Notes: a model not told the origin generated them from the letters alone. Shown: positions 29,235 through 39,317, counted from the first letter of the stretch. The stretch: DNA of 64,000 nt from Alcanivoracaceae bacterium (GCA_016744455.1 JADGEI010000005.1:62001-126000), one strand, 5' to 3'. Program-made: numbers and translations.

Positions 29235-31505
29235 ATGATATATCAGTTTGAAAATTTTTCTTATGATTATGATAAAGGCCTAATTCAGGCAAATAGTGAG
29301 GAACATAAGCTCACTAAAACACAAAAAAAATTACTTAATTTTTTTATAAATAACCCAAAAAAAATTCATACCAAACATACATTAATGGAGCAAGTTTGGG
29401 GGCGAATAATTACAGAAAACTCAGTGGATCAAGTACTATCTATCCTTCGAAGTTATATTGAGGAAAACCCCAAAGAACCGAAATTAATTGTTACCCATTA
29501 TGGCCATGGCATCAGTTTTGAATCAGATGTTGTCGATGCAAAAGCAGAAGAAAATATACAAGAAACTTCATTTCAATTACCAAATATATTAAAGAAAATT
29601 AGTGTCTTTATACTGGCTATTATTATTGTTTTGTGGATAAAAAACATTTACTATAGTGAAAAAATAGAAGAGTTTTCGAAATTTAGTAAAAAACAAAAAA
29701 TCTTAGTCTTTCCGACAACATTTGCCATTACAGGGTTTAGTGATATTGAACAACAAGGGGTAAAATCTTTACTAAAATCAACCTTTAACTCTTTAGATTC
29801 AGAAGGGCAGATGATATTTGATCAAAGCAGCTTAACCACCCAACAAGCCATAGAAAAACATTGGCAACGGTCGGACGACTTACTTTATTTACAGACAACA
29901 ATTGTTAAAAATGGTGAGTTATATGAGAGCTCAATTGAACTTACCGACGGTCAAAACATACTCAACGAAACAACAATTTCTGCAAACAGTGTGGGACATT
30001 TATTAAATAAGCAAATGTTAATAATAACTGATTTTAATCAAATCATTTCAAAGGAAAAAATAAACACTTTAATTGAACCAACACTGGGTGAATCATTTAT
30101 CCAGGCACTTGGCTTTAAAAATAAAAGAAATTTAACCCAAGCTAAAAAAATATTAACTGAATTATTATCCAAAAAGGAAGACCATTATTTAGCACGGTTT
30201 ACTTTGTCAGAAATATTTTTTGAAGAAAAAAAGTACGAGAAATGTCAATCTCAGTTAAACACCTTGAAAGCCACCAAAGCTTATGAGTTGATGGGAACTG
30301 AAATAGAATTGGCTTTAGCTGAAATTCTCTATACCAAACATGAATACAGCAAAATAATTGAAAACCTTAAAAATTATCAAGCGCATCACTTAACTATTAG
30401 TACGATTAAAAAAGCCAAGGTTAAATTATTAATGGCAAAAGCATATACGGCATTAGCAGATCATAAAAGTGCCTTAGATTTCTACAAACAAGCATTGTAC
30501 TCTATTGATGAGCAACTTAATCCATTAATCTATGCGCAGAGTTATTTAGGCCAAGCAAAAGTTCTGAGTACCCAGTCTATTGGGAAAAATGTTTACACTC
30601 TTTATCAAAAGGCGCTCACCTATGCTGAGTCTGCTGGAAACATACATCATCAGATATTGGCTTTAAACAGCATGGCACTTGTTGCCCTTTCAACATATGA
30701 TTGGGAGAACTCAATACTATTACAAAAAAAAGCCATTGAGCTAATGGAATTGGATAACAATAAGGAACAAGTGGCGGTAGGGCTGGGCACCTTGGTTACT
30801 ACTTTAAACTTACGTGGGCAATTTAGTGAAGCAAGGTCTGTAAACAAAAGACTAGGAGATATTGCAGAAGAGTTAAATTCAGATACATTAAGACTACATT
30901 ATATGCATTTTGATGCCATCTTATCCATGAATACTTTTGATTGGGCTCATGCGCAAAAACAGATAAATAAAACATTGGAACTGGCAATAAAAATAGGCGA
31001 TTATGGCATGCAACTAAATAATGCTTTTACTGCTTTAGAGTTGATCTTGTTGCAGAAAGATACCGATAACTTTATGCTAGAATGGAATAAACGTGAATCA
31101 TTAATTCAACAAAAGGGCTTTGAAAGATTCCAAGTCTATATGGATTTATATTTAGCTAGGTATTACAAACAAATTGGAAAAAATCGAGATGCCATAAGTC
31201 TTCTTGAAAATATTTCAGAAAAATTAACGGTTGGAAAAGATTTTAAAATGCTGGTTGATGCTCAAAATCAACTTGCAATGGTCTATTTGAGATCTGATGC
31301 AAATAAAGCCTTGGCAATATTAAATAACCTTGAACAATATAACCCGCATCCTAATCCCTATCTCGATCTAAAGGCTCAAGCATTGAACAAGCAAGGGAAA
31401 AAGATCGAAGCACTAAACATTCTTAATCAAGCCAAACAGGCTTATCATGAAAGCTGGACCACGGAAAATCAGATTCTACTTGAAACTATTAAAGAATCTC
31501 TCTGA
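29235..31505 (+). CDS. CadC-like membrane transcription regulator with TPR domain
   Basis: This 756-residue protein has an N-terminal OmpR/PhoB-type winged helix (residues about 1-98; LTKTQKKLLNFF, LMEQVWG, YGHGISFE). One transmembrane helix follows at about 122-140, then a periplasmic region that from about 270 on is made of tetratricopeptide repeats. CadC-type proteins bind DNA while sitting in the membrane and sense signals outside. TPR-bearing versions probably sense by protein contact. No phosphoacceptor domain is present. The target genes are unknown; the flanking surface-protein genes are candidates. Confidence 0.82.
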   Translation: MIYQFENFSYDYDKGLIQANSEEHKLTKTQKKLLNFFINNPKKIHTKHTLMEQVWGRIITENSVDQVLSILRSYIEENPKEPKLIVTHYGHGISFESDVVDAKAEENIQETSFQLPNILKKISVFILAIIIVLWIKNIYYSEKIEEFSKFSKKQKILVFPTTFAITGFSDIEQQGVKSLLKSTFNSLDSEGQMIFDQSSLTTQQAIEKHWQRSDDLLYLQTTIVKNGELYESSIELTDGQNILNETTISANSVGHLLNKQMLIITDFNQIISKEKINTLIEPTLGESFIQALGFKNKRNLTQAKKILTELLSKKEDHYLARFTLSEIFFEEKKYEKCQSQLNTLKATKAYELMGTEIELALAEILYTKHEYSKIIENLKNYQAHHLTISTIKKAKVKLLMAKAYTALADHKSALDFYKQALYSIDEQLNPLIYAQSYLGQAKVLSTQSIGKNVYTLYQKALTYAESAGNIHHQILALNSMALVALSTYDWENSILLQKKAIELMELDNNKEQVAVGLGTLVTTLNLRGQFSEARSVNKRLGDIAEELNSDTLRLHYMHFDAILSMNTFDWAHAQKQINKTLELAIKIGDYGMQLNNAFTALELILLQKDTDNFMLEWNKRESLIQQKGFERFQVYMDLYLARYYKQIGKNRDAISLLENISEKLTVGKDFKMLVDAQNQLAMVYLRSDANKALAILNNLEQYNPHPNPYLDLKAQALNKQGKKIEALNILNQAKQAYHESWTTENQILLETIKESL

Positions 31506-31506
31506 A

Positions 31507-33807
31507 TTACTCAAAACTACTAGTAAAAACAAAATCAGAAGTTGGTATCAATACAAAATCAATACCAGTTTTATTTTGTTGGTTAGCTAGTATAATTGGC
31601 TTAGCATCTAAAGGGTTACACGAGCCAACGTAGCAAGGAGTGTTACCGTATTTCATATCAATCAATACTTCAAAACTGGAGGTGGTTAAGTAATAGGTAT
31701 CCGCTGGCAATCCAGCAGTTTGATAGCGGCCTGTTTCATCCGTTGTATAACTGCCAAAATATTCATCATTTTGATTGTATACATTGATTTTTATTTCTGG
31801 GATAGGTGAATTAAGTACGTCATCAGTGATTTTTCCGCTGATGCTGGCTCCTTGAATCATTGTAATCGTTAAGTTTACTCCTGTACCTCTAGTAGAGGAA
31901 ATAACTATGGGTGTACCTGTGATAATATCACAACCAGCTGCTGGACAAGGCATGCCATCATATAAAATATCTAACCAACCATCACCATTGGCAGGCCTTA
32001 TTCCAGGAAAAGGTAGGTTGGACCCATTATTCGTAACTGCATAAAAAGTGCCAGCAGGTAATCCAGCTACTTCGAAACTACCAATAGCAGCATTACTCCC
32101 ATCACTTGTTGTTGCCCAATTTGCAAACTTCACTGTACCATCACCCATATCTTGATAAACTAAAACATGCACATCTGGAATTGGGTTTCCAGTAGCTAAT
32201 TCTGTCATTGTTCCTGAGAATGAATAGCCAGAGTCTAAAATAAAATCAATTGCAGGTGTAATGGTGTTTGCCACAACACTAACATCTGCTGTGGTTAAAT
32301 CACATGCCAATCCAGAGCACTCTACATCATTATATTTTTCATTGATATAAGGTCGTGTTAACGCGCCAGCATATAAATTTCCTGTTCTCACTGCATAATT
32401 ACCGGGTGGTAATCCTCGAGCAGATATATACGTACCATCACTTTTTGTTCTTGCTCCACCCACTACATTTCCTGTTGAATTAAAGAATTGTACTTGAACA
32501 TTTGCATCTGTAATTGGCATTCCTGTAGCCGTACTAGTGATGCTTCCAGAAATTTTGCCACCTTTTTCTAATAAAAAATCAATTCCAGTTACTGCCTGCC
32601 TAACACCTAATACCAATGGGTCACCAGTGGACCTATCGCAACCAGACCAATAACAAGGTTTGTTGTTATAAACTTCTCGTTGATAAAAATCAAATCCTAA
32701 ATCCCCGCCTTGCAGATAATAACTGCCTGGTAATAATCCACCAATGAAATAATCACCTGTTGCACTGGGTACTGAATTAGTCCCCAAAATAAAGTGATTG
32801 GTGATTAGATTATTTAACTCATCAAAGATTAAAAATAAAGAGGGAACTGTCAGCGCATCACCTGATAGTGCATCAACTATTTTACCTGAAATAGAGGCGC
32901 CCTTATTAAGTTCAAAATCTACGTTGCTGATTGTATTTAATCCGGTAATTACTAGATCACTGCCTTGATTATCGAAAGCTAATTCAGCACATGCGTTACA
33001 TTGAGAGCCCCCTAATAATTGAGGAATGTATTCATTGTTTTCAGCAACTTTTCCTTCCAGAAATAATTTGTAGCTGCCATTTGGAACACCGGTAATCTGG
33101 TATTCTCCTGTTAACATATCTGTGTTTGAAAACTGAAATTTTAAATTGTAGGAGTTATCAGAAATATTCACGGCAATGGCAGACAGCGTATTGACTGCAT
33201 CTAGGTTTGTTGCATCTTTCATAAAGCCGGTTATCACACCGCCTAATTGTGTTGATACATCTATATTATTTACTGTTGCTCCAACAGCAACATTAATAAA
33301 ACTATCAGAAGTTACACTACTATTGCATTGATGACAAAGTCTGGGGCCTCCAAAAACAACATCTTGCCAAACATAATGTAGATAGCCATCACCATTAGTA
33401 CCGGTAAAAAGAACATAATCACCCGCATCTAGTCCGGGAAAATTAAAGTTTCCAAGAGCATCAGTTTGTGTATTTGCAGTTGGATTATTTAATGTTGTCG
33501 CATTATAAAGTGTAACTGCATGCATACTTAATGGATTAGAGTTTTCGTCAATAATCTTGCCGTTAATACTTGCTGTTCCGCCCTTTGTGTTTTTACCTTT
33601 TATAGCCAGAATCTGTTGTTTGTTTATAGAGTAGTATTTTTTTGAAATTAAGCCTTCATTATATAATTCAGTTGAAACTTTAGACTGCATCTTATTAAAC
33701 TTTGATATGACAACTGATGTAGTTGCACTATTGACGTTTAAGCTATAACTAACCAGCACAAAAAAAACCACATGTTCGACTCGTAATATTCTTAGGATTT
33801 TTAACAT
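31507..33807 (-). CDS. Secreted repeat protein with carboxypeptidase-regulatory-like domains and Cys pairs
   Basis: This 766-residue exported protein has a signal peptide from the ATG at 33807 (preceded by AAGGGG). A frame from 33906 adds 33 unlikely residues. After about residue 75 it holds six or seven beta-sandwich repeats of 100-120 residues with 'GKI.D....PI' openings and 'GLPPGNYAVRTG'-like ends, as in CarboxypepD_reg/SpaA-like domains. Between repeats come loops with paired cysteines: CYWSGC, CSGLAC, CPAAGC, CYVGSC. The C-terminus FVFTSSFE resembles a short '...GFE' ending I associate with secreted proteins of related marine gammaproteobacteria. It is likely surface-exposed; function unknown. 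It faces the winged-helix/TPR gene tail to tail, one base apart. Confidence 0.78.
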   Translation of the reverse strand: MLKILRILRVEHVVFFVLVSYSLNVNSATTSVVISKFNKMQSKVSTELYNEGLISKKYYSINKQQILAIKGKNTKGGTASINGKIIDENSNPLSMHAVTLYNATTLNNPTANTQTDALGNFNFPGLDAGDYVLFTGTNGDGYLHYVWQDVVFGGPRLCHQCNSSVTSDSFINVAVGATVNNIDVSTQLGGVITGFMKDATNLDAVNTLSAIAVNISDNSYNLKFQFSNTDMLTGEYQITGVPNGSYKLFLEGKVAENNEYIPQLLGGSQCNACAELAFDNQGSDLVITGLNTISNVDFELNKGASISGKIVDALSGDALTVPSLFLIFDELNNLITNHFILGTNSVPSATGDYFIGGLLPGSYYLQGGDLGFDFYQREVYNNKPCYWSGCDRSTGDPLVLGVRQAVTGIDFLLEKGGKISGSITSTATGMPITDANVQVQFFNSTGNVVGGARTKSDGTYISARGLPPGNYAVRTGNLYAGALTRPYINEKYNDVECSGLACDLTTADVSVVANTITPAIDFILDSGYSFSGTMTELATGNPIPDVHVLVYQDMGDGTVKFANWATTSDGSNAAIGSFEVAGLPAGTFYAVTNNGSNLPFPGIRPANGDGWLDILYDGMPCPAAGCDIITGTPIVISSTRGTGVNLTITMIQGASISGKITDDVLNSPIPEIKINVYNQNDEYFGSYTTDETGRYQTAGLPADTYYLTTSSFEVLIDMKYGNTPCYVGSCNPLDAKPIILANQQNKTGIDFVLIPTSDFVFTSSFE

Positions 33808-33961
33808 ACATTTCCCCTTGTTCGTTAAGTATTGAGTTTTATGAACCTCATTAGGTTTATCCGTCTTAAATAGAAAGTTGTTTGACGCATTTGTCTCTCT
33901 TTTCATCTCTTGATTTAGAGAAGTGAGAAAAACTCTAATAGAGATTTTAGCCTAAGTTTAG

Positions 33962-34002
33962 CCTGATATTTCTGAAATTTTCCTGATATTTTCCTGATTT
34001 AT
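33962..34002. promoter_or_regulatory. CCTGATATTT direct repeats between divergent genes
   Basis: CCTGATATTT occurs at 33962 and 33982, and a variant CCTGATTTAT at 33993, so copies are 20 and 11 bases apart. Spacing near one or two helical turns suits an OmpR-family winged helix binding as a dimer. The site lies between a secreted repeat protein gene (minus) and a winged-helix fusion gene (plus), about 160-195 bases before the latter. The rest of the 33808-34157 spacer is AT-rich with no gene. Confidence 0.4.
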
Positions 34003-34157
34003 TTCAGTTTTATTAAAGATAAGTCAGTTTAGCCCCCATTTTTGTTACATGTAAATTTTTAATGAAGTCTATTTAATCGATAAGCGATACAATTTAATGA
34101 TTTTAATAAAATCGGCTATAAAATTTTAAAAAAAACACCATGAACTGATATTTTCTA

Positions 34158-35117
34158 TTGTTTATCACCTACAAAAAAAGTATTATCTTAAGTGTGACAA
34201 CACAATATACAATAGAACATTTAATTATTGATTTTGATGATTATAAAGTCAAATCGAATGGTGTAGATGTAAATATAGACCTCAAGGCTGTTAAAGTTTT
34301 AGAGATTCTTGTGAATAATACTGGAAAAACTGTAGATGTTGATTCATTTATGGATCAGGTTTGGGCAAACAAACCCAGCTCACCAGAAGTAGTCACTTCC
34401 GCAATTGCAAGACTACGAAAATTATTTAAAATGACAGGAGTGGATGGTGATTTGATCGTCACAGTTCATAAAATTGGTTACCGTTACGAGGAGCCAAAGA
34501 GCCACCCAACTAAAAATATAAGTCCATCAAAATACAAATTGTTGGCAATTATTTTATCTGCTTTATTCCTAATTAGCCTTATTGTTTATATTAAACACTA
34601 CATTGGTTCCCCTGCTAAATTAGATCTTGAGTCTTCTGAAATTACTTTGCTAAAATCAGAGAAAGAATCAAAAGTCACACAAATCTATATATTAAGGCAT
34701 ACAGAAAAGAGTATTAAAAACCCTGAAAACCCTAACTTGTCAGATATAGGAATTAGGCATGCAAAATATTGGAAAAAGACACTTAAGCATATTGAGTTTG
34801 ATCGGGTATTTACTACAAAATTCAAAAGAAATAAAAAAACTGCTGAAATATTAAGTCAAGAGTTAAAGATAAAACCTGAATTATATTACCCTATGTCCTT
34901 TGAAGTATTAAAATTTGTTGAAGAAATTAAAGGGGAAAAAGTATTAATAATTGGTCACTCAAACACGATTCCAGATATGGTCAATCGATTAATTGGTGAA
35001 ACGAAATACCCTCCAATGAGTCATAAAAACTATGATCAATTGTACATTATAATCATTAATGAAAATGGTGATGCCAGTTCAAGTTTACTTCATATAGAAC
35101 AACCAGAAAAATTTTAG
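34158..35117 (+). CDS. Winged-helix / transmembrane / histidine-phosphatase fusion protein
   Basis: This 319-residue protein joins three parts. Residues about 16-112 are an OmpR/CadC-type winged helix (LKAVKVLEILVNN, FMDQVWANKPSS, VHKIGYRY). Residues about 126-149 are a transmembrane helix. Residues about 172-319 are a histidine phosphatase with ILRHTEKS (Arg-180, His-181), KRNKKTAE (Arg-224) and IIGHSNTIP (His-267). The phosphatase would face the periplasm and the DNA-binding part the cytoplasm. All catalytic signature residues are present, so it could be an enzyme or a phosphosugar sensor. No ATG suits the start: TTG at 34158 or GTG at 34194 are possible, neither with a clear ribosome site. 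Confidence 0.82.
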   Translation: MFITYKKSIILSVTTQYTIEHLIIDFDDYKVKSNGVDVNIDLKAVKVLEILVNNTGKTVDVDSFMDQVWANKPSSPEVVTSAIARLRKLFKMTGVDGDLIVTVHKIGYRYEEPKSHPTKNISPSKYKLLAIILSALFLISLIVYIKHYIGSPAKLDLESSEITLLKSEKESKVTQIYILRHTEKSIKNPENPNLSDIGIRHAKYWKKTLKHIEFDRVFTTKFKRNKKTAEILSQELKIKPELYYPMSFEVLKFVEEIKGEKVLIIGHSNTIPDMVNRLIGETKYPPMSHKNYDQLYIIIINENGDASSSLLHIEQPEKF

Positions 35118-35221
35118 TATTATGCTGCAGGGTAAATAATATACAAAAGTAATAACCCAATATTTAGTTATGCCCATGTCAATTGTGTTATAATTTACTC
35201 CTTATTACCTATTTTAAATCC

Positions 35222-36679
35222 ATGAAAAAACTACTTATTTTTATACTTTTAATTACCTCAATAACCCAAGCAAAACAAGACGTTCAAGACGTTCAAGACG
35301 CAGTAGTGAAAATATTTACGGCCAAACAATCACACAACTTTAATGAACCGTGGAAAAGCCATGGTATTCAACGTGTTTCAGCCACAGGATTCATAATTGA
35401 TAACAACCGTATATTAACTAATGCTCATGCAGTTTCAAATTCTCGCTACATTCAAGTTCGATTTGGTAACAACCCGAAAAAAAGAGATGTAGAATTAGAG
35501 TTTATTTCTGATGATTATGATTTAGCTCTACTTAAGTTCAAAGATAACACCGATTTGCCCAAAATAAAACCTTTAAAATTTACCACAGCATTAAAGCTTA
35601 AAGAAAAAGTAGTGGTCTATGGATATCCAGTAGGTGGCGATAAAATAAGTATAACCGAAGGTATAATTTCACGGGTGCAAATGCAAAAACATGCTTTTTC
35701 ACAGAAATCATTTAGTACCATTCAAACAGATGCAGCAATTAACCCTGGCAATAGCGGCGGACCTGTTTTACTAAACGGCAAGGTTATTGGCGTCGCCTTT
35801 CAAGGAATAAGAGGAGCAAACAATATTGGTTATGTTATTCCTTCACATATTGTTAAACATTTCTTGGATGACATTCAAGACAATCACTATGACGGTATCC
35901 CCACATTTGGAATCCAGTGGATGTCATTGGAAAGTAGTATTCATCGAAATATGCTTGGAATGAAGGAGAATGAAACAGGTGTGTTGATTAAAAAAGTTAA
36001 TGAGCATTCTGTCACCAATGAAATATTGAAAAAGAACGACGTAATCTTAAAAATACAGGATTTTATTGTTGGTATTGATGGCAGTATTCAGTTCAATGGA
36101 AATGGTCGTATCGGTATGGGTTATATTTTGGAGCAAAAAATTTTTGGTGATAAACTATCAATAGAAATACTTAGAGAGGGTATGAGGCAGACAAAAACTT
36201 TCACCTTAGCACCACCGAGAAAAGAAGCAATAATTGATGTTTATAAAAGTCATGTGCCTCCAAGTTATTATATTACCTCAGGCTTTGTCTTTGAAAAACT
36301 TAGCATCAATTACCTGAATCAGTATACAAAATCATACATGAACTCACGTTATACGCCTTATAACTTGATAACTATGCAGGATAACCCGCCTGATGATGTT
36401 GATGAAATTATATTTATTGTTTCGGTACTACCAGATGTTTCTAATGAAGGTTATCAAAACTTAAGAAATATTGCCATTCTGGAAATCAATAGCGATAAGG
36501 TAAAAAACTTTAATGATTTTATCGAAAAATTAAATAAGCAACGTTATGCCGTTTTAAAGGATGTTGATGAAAATGAAATTGTTATAGATAACCAATTATC
36601 AAAACAAAGAAACGAAAAAATTAAACAAATTTATAATATTTCTTCATTGTCTTCAAAAGATTTAAACGCTATACACTAA
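35222..36679 (+). CDS. Exported Deg-type trypsin-like serine protease with PDZ domain
   Basis: This 485-residue protein from the ATG at 35222 has a signal peptide (1-17) followed by a short tandem VQDVQDA. The trypsin-like domain has the His in ILTNAHAV, the Asp in YDLALLKF and the Ser in NPGNSGGPV. A PDZ domain follows (about 215-330, GVLIKKVNEHS). The C-terminal third resembles the extra PDZ-like domain of plant-type Deg proteases rather than E. coli DegP. It probably acts in periplasmic protein quality control. A longer frame from 35183 is unlikely. It lies between the phosphatase-fusion gene and acnD. Confidence 0.85.
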   Translation: MKKLLIFILLITSITQAKQDVQDVQDAVVKIFTAKQSHNFNEPWKSHGIQRVSATGFIIDNNRILTNAHAVSNSRYIQVRFGNNPKKRDVELEFISDDYDLALLKFKDNTDLPKIKPLKFTTALKLKEKVVVYGYPVGGDKISITEGIISRVQMQKHAFSQKSFSTIQTDAAINPGNSGGPVLLNGKVIGVAFQGIRGANNIGYVIPSHIVKHFLDDIQDNHYDGIPTFGIQWMSLESSIHRNMLGMKENETGVLIKKVNEHSVTNEILKKNDVILKIQDFIVGIDGSIQFNGNGRIGMGYILEQKIFGDKLSIEILREGMRQTKTFTLAPPRKEAIIDVYKSHVPPSYYITSGFVFEKLSINYLNQYTKSYMNSRYTPYNLITMQDNPPDDVDEIIFIVSVLPDVSNEGYQNLRNIAILEINSDKVKNFNDFIEKLNKQRYAVLKDVDENEIVIDNQLSKQRNEKIKQIYNISSLSSKDLNAIH

Positions 36680-36725
36680 GCTGTATAATCTTGACCTTAG
36701 TTAAAATCAGGCAAAAGCTAAAACT

Positions 36726-39317
36726 ATGAATACAAATTACCGCAAATCCTTAACCACTACAAAATTTGATTATTTTGATGCACAAGAAGCAATTGAAACC
36801 ATCGAACCGGGTGTCTATTCTAAACTGCCTTATACATCAAAAATTTTGGCAGAAAATTTGGTACGCCGCTGCCCACCAAATGATTTAAGTGCCGCACTAA
36901 AGCAACTAATACAAAGCAAAAGTGATTTAGATTTCCCATGGTATCCTGCTCGTGTGGTTTGCCATGATATATTGGGGCAAACAGCTTTTGTAGATTTAGC
37001 CGGGTTGCGTGATGCAATCGCCGATAAAGGCGGAGATCCAGCACAAATAAATCCTGTTGTACCTACCCAATTAATAGTAGATCATTCTTTAGCGGTTGAA
37101 CATGCAGGTTTTGAAAAAGATGCTTTTGAAAAAAATCGAGCCATTGAAGACAGACGAAATGAAGACCGTTTCCATTTTATTGATTGGTGTAAAACAGCTT
37201 TTAAAAATGTTAATGTTGTCCCTCCAGGAAATGGCATTATGCATCAAATAAATTTAGAACGAATGTCACCTGTGATTCAGAAACAAGATGGCGTTGCATT
37301 CCCAGACACCTTAGTTGGAACAGATAGTCATACACCTATGGTTGATGCTTTGGGTGTTATTTCTGTGGGCGTGGGAGGATTGGAAGCAGAAAGTGTTATG
37401 CTTGGTCGTCCCTCTTATATGCGTCTTCCTGATATTGTTGGGGTTGAACTTACTGGTGTTGCTAAAGAAGGCATCACTAGCACTGATATAGTTTTAGCAA
37501 TTACTGAGTTTTTGCGCCAAGAAAAAGTTGTTTCAGCTTACCTAGAGTTTTATGGCGAGGGTGCAAATGCCATGACATTAGGCGAACGTGCTACCATCTC
37601 CAACATGACACCCGAATTTGGCGCGACAGCGGCAATGTTTTATATCGATCAACAAACCATTGATTATTTAACTCTTACAGGTCGTGATGCCGAGCAAGTT
37701 AAATTAGTTGAAAACTATGCACGACAAACAGGTTTGTGGGCAGATGATATGATTAATGCAGAATACCAGCGTGTACTCACTTTTGATATGTCCTCAGTTG
37801 GTCGTAATATTGCTGGGCCATCCAACCCACATGCACGTGTTGCAGTAAAAGATTTGCAAAGCAAAGGCATAACCGGAGATTATTCAACTCAAAACAATGA
37901 AATGCCAGATGGGGCATGCATAATAGCAGCGATAACATCTTGTACTAATACCAGTAATCCACGTAACATGATTGCAGCAGGGCTTATCGCACGTAACGCC
38001 AATAAATTAGGTTTAACTAGAAAACCATGGGTAAAAACCTCGCTAGCACCCGGTTCAAAAGCCGTTACATTGTATTTGAAAGAGTCAAATTTACTCCCCG
38101 AACTTGAAGAGTTAGGTTTTGGTGTAGTTGGTTATGCCTGCACCTCATGTAACGGTATGAGTGGTGCATTAGATCCAATACTTAAACACGAAATAATTGA
38201 CAGAGACTTATACACAACCGCCGTATTATCCGGCAATCGTAATTTTGATGGCCGCATCCATCCACACGCATCTCAAGCTTTTCTTGCATCTCCGCCATTG
38301 GTCGTTGCTTATGCTATCGCTGGGTCAATTCGTTTTGACATTGAAAAAGATGCATTAGGATTAGATGAAAAAGGCAATAAAATCACCTTAAAAGACATTT
38401 GGCCAAGTGATTCTGAAATTGATCAAATAATCAAAGAGAGTGTAAAACCTGAACATTTTACTAAGGTCTATGAACCAATGTTCAAAATTAACGTTACCTC
38501 AGATAATGATACAAAACCCTTATATAATTGGCGTGAGCAAAGTACATACATTCGCCGTCCACCTTATTGGGAAGGGGCATTAGCCGCCAAAAGAACCATG
38601 CAAGGTATGCGACCACTTGCCGTTTTAGGTGATAATATCACCACTGACCATTTATCACCGTCCAATGCTATCCAATTGTCCAGTGCTGCAGGCGCATACC
38701 TAGATAAAATGGGTTTGCCTGAAGTGGACTTTAATTCCTATGCAACACATCGTGGCGATCACCTCACCGCACAACGTGCAACATTTGCTAACCCAAAACT
38801 ATTTAATGAAATGGTGAAAGATGAAAATGGTAATACTATCCAAGGTTCACTAGCAAGACTAGAGCCCGAAGGCACACAAATGCGCATGTGGGAAACTATC
38901 GAAACCTACATGGATAGAAAACAACCTTTGATTATTGTTGCAGGCAAGGATTATGGACAAGGTTCATCACGTGATTGGGCGGCTAAAGGTGTTAGGTTAG
39001 CAGGCGTTGAAGTATTACTCGCCGAAGGTTTTGAAAGAATCCACCGGACTAACTTGCTCGGTATGGGTATTTTGCCCCTTGAATTCACCAATAACGAAAC
39101 CCGTAAAATCTATGCTATTAATGGTACAGAAACTTTTGATGTTCAAGGTGAAATCGCACCAAACTCAGAGTTGTCAGTGATAATGAATCGAGCCAATGGA
39201 GAGCAAGAAATCATTCCAGTTAAATGCAGACTAGACACTGCTGATGAAGTGTTGGTTTATCAAGCAGGTGGGGTATTACAAAGGTTTGCAAATGAATTTT
39301 TAAAGTCTAACTCATAA
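36726..39317 (+). CDS. acnD: Fe/S-dependent 2-methylisocitrate dehydratase AcnD
   Basis: This 863-residue aconitase-family enzyme has 4Fe-4S ligands in SCTNTSNP and CTSCNGMSG. Its length and opening (MNTNYRKSLTTTKFDYFD..., CHDILGQTAFVDLAGLRDA) match AcnD rather than AcnA or AcnB. AcnD dehydrates 2-methylcitrate with the help of PrpF in propionate breakdown, and can act as an aconitase. Its usual neighbours prpC, prpB and prpF are not in the window, so it may serve more generally. The start is the only ATG that fits. A minor spacer (39318-39472) follows with no recognisable feature. Confidence 0.93.
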   Translation: MNTNYRKSLTTTKFDYFDAQEAIETIEPGVYSKLPYTSKILAENLVRRCPPNDLSAALKQLIQSKSDLDFPWYPARVVCHDILGQTAFVDLAGLRDAIADKGGDPAQINPVVPTQLIVDHSLAVEHAGFEKDAFEKNRAIEDRRNEDRFHFIDWCKTAFKNVNVVPPGNGIMHQINLERMSPVIQKQDGVAFPDTLVGTDSHTPMVDALGVISVGVGGLEAESVMLGRPSYMRLPDIVGVELTGVAKEGITSTDIVLAITEFLRQEKVVSAYLEFYGEGANAMTLGERATISNMTPEFGATAAMFYIDQQTIDYLTLTGRDAEQVKLVENYARQTGLWADDMINAEYQRVLTFDMSSVGRNIAGPSNPHARVAVKDLQSKGITGDYSTQNNEMPDGACIIAAITSCTNTSNPRNMIAAGLIARNANKLGLTRKPWVKTSLAPGSKAVTLYLKESNLLPELEELGFGVVGYACTSCNGMSGALDPILKHEIIDRDLYTTAVLSGNRNFDGRIHPHASQAFLASPPLVVAYAIAGSIRFDIEKDALGLDEKGNKITLKDIWPSDSEIDQIIKESVKPEHFTKVYEPMFKINVTSDNDTKPLYNWREQSTYIRRPPYWEGALAAKRTMQGMRPLAVLGDNITTDHLSPSNAIQLSSAAGAYLDKMGLPEVDFNSYATHRGDHLTAQRATFANPKLFNEMVKDENGNTIQGSLARLEPEGTQMRMWETIETYMDRKQPLIIVAGKDYGQGSSRDWAAKGVRLAGVEVLLAEGFERIHRTNLLGMGILPLEFTNNETRKIYAINGTETFDVQGEIAPNSELSVIMNRANGEQEIIPVKCRLDTADEVLVYQAGGVLQRFANEFLKSNS

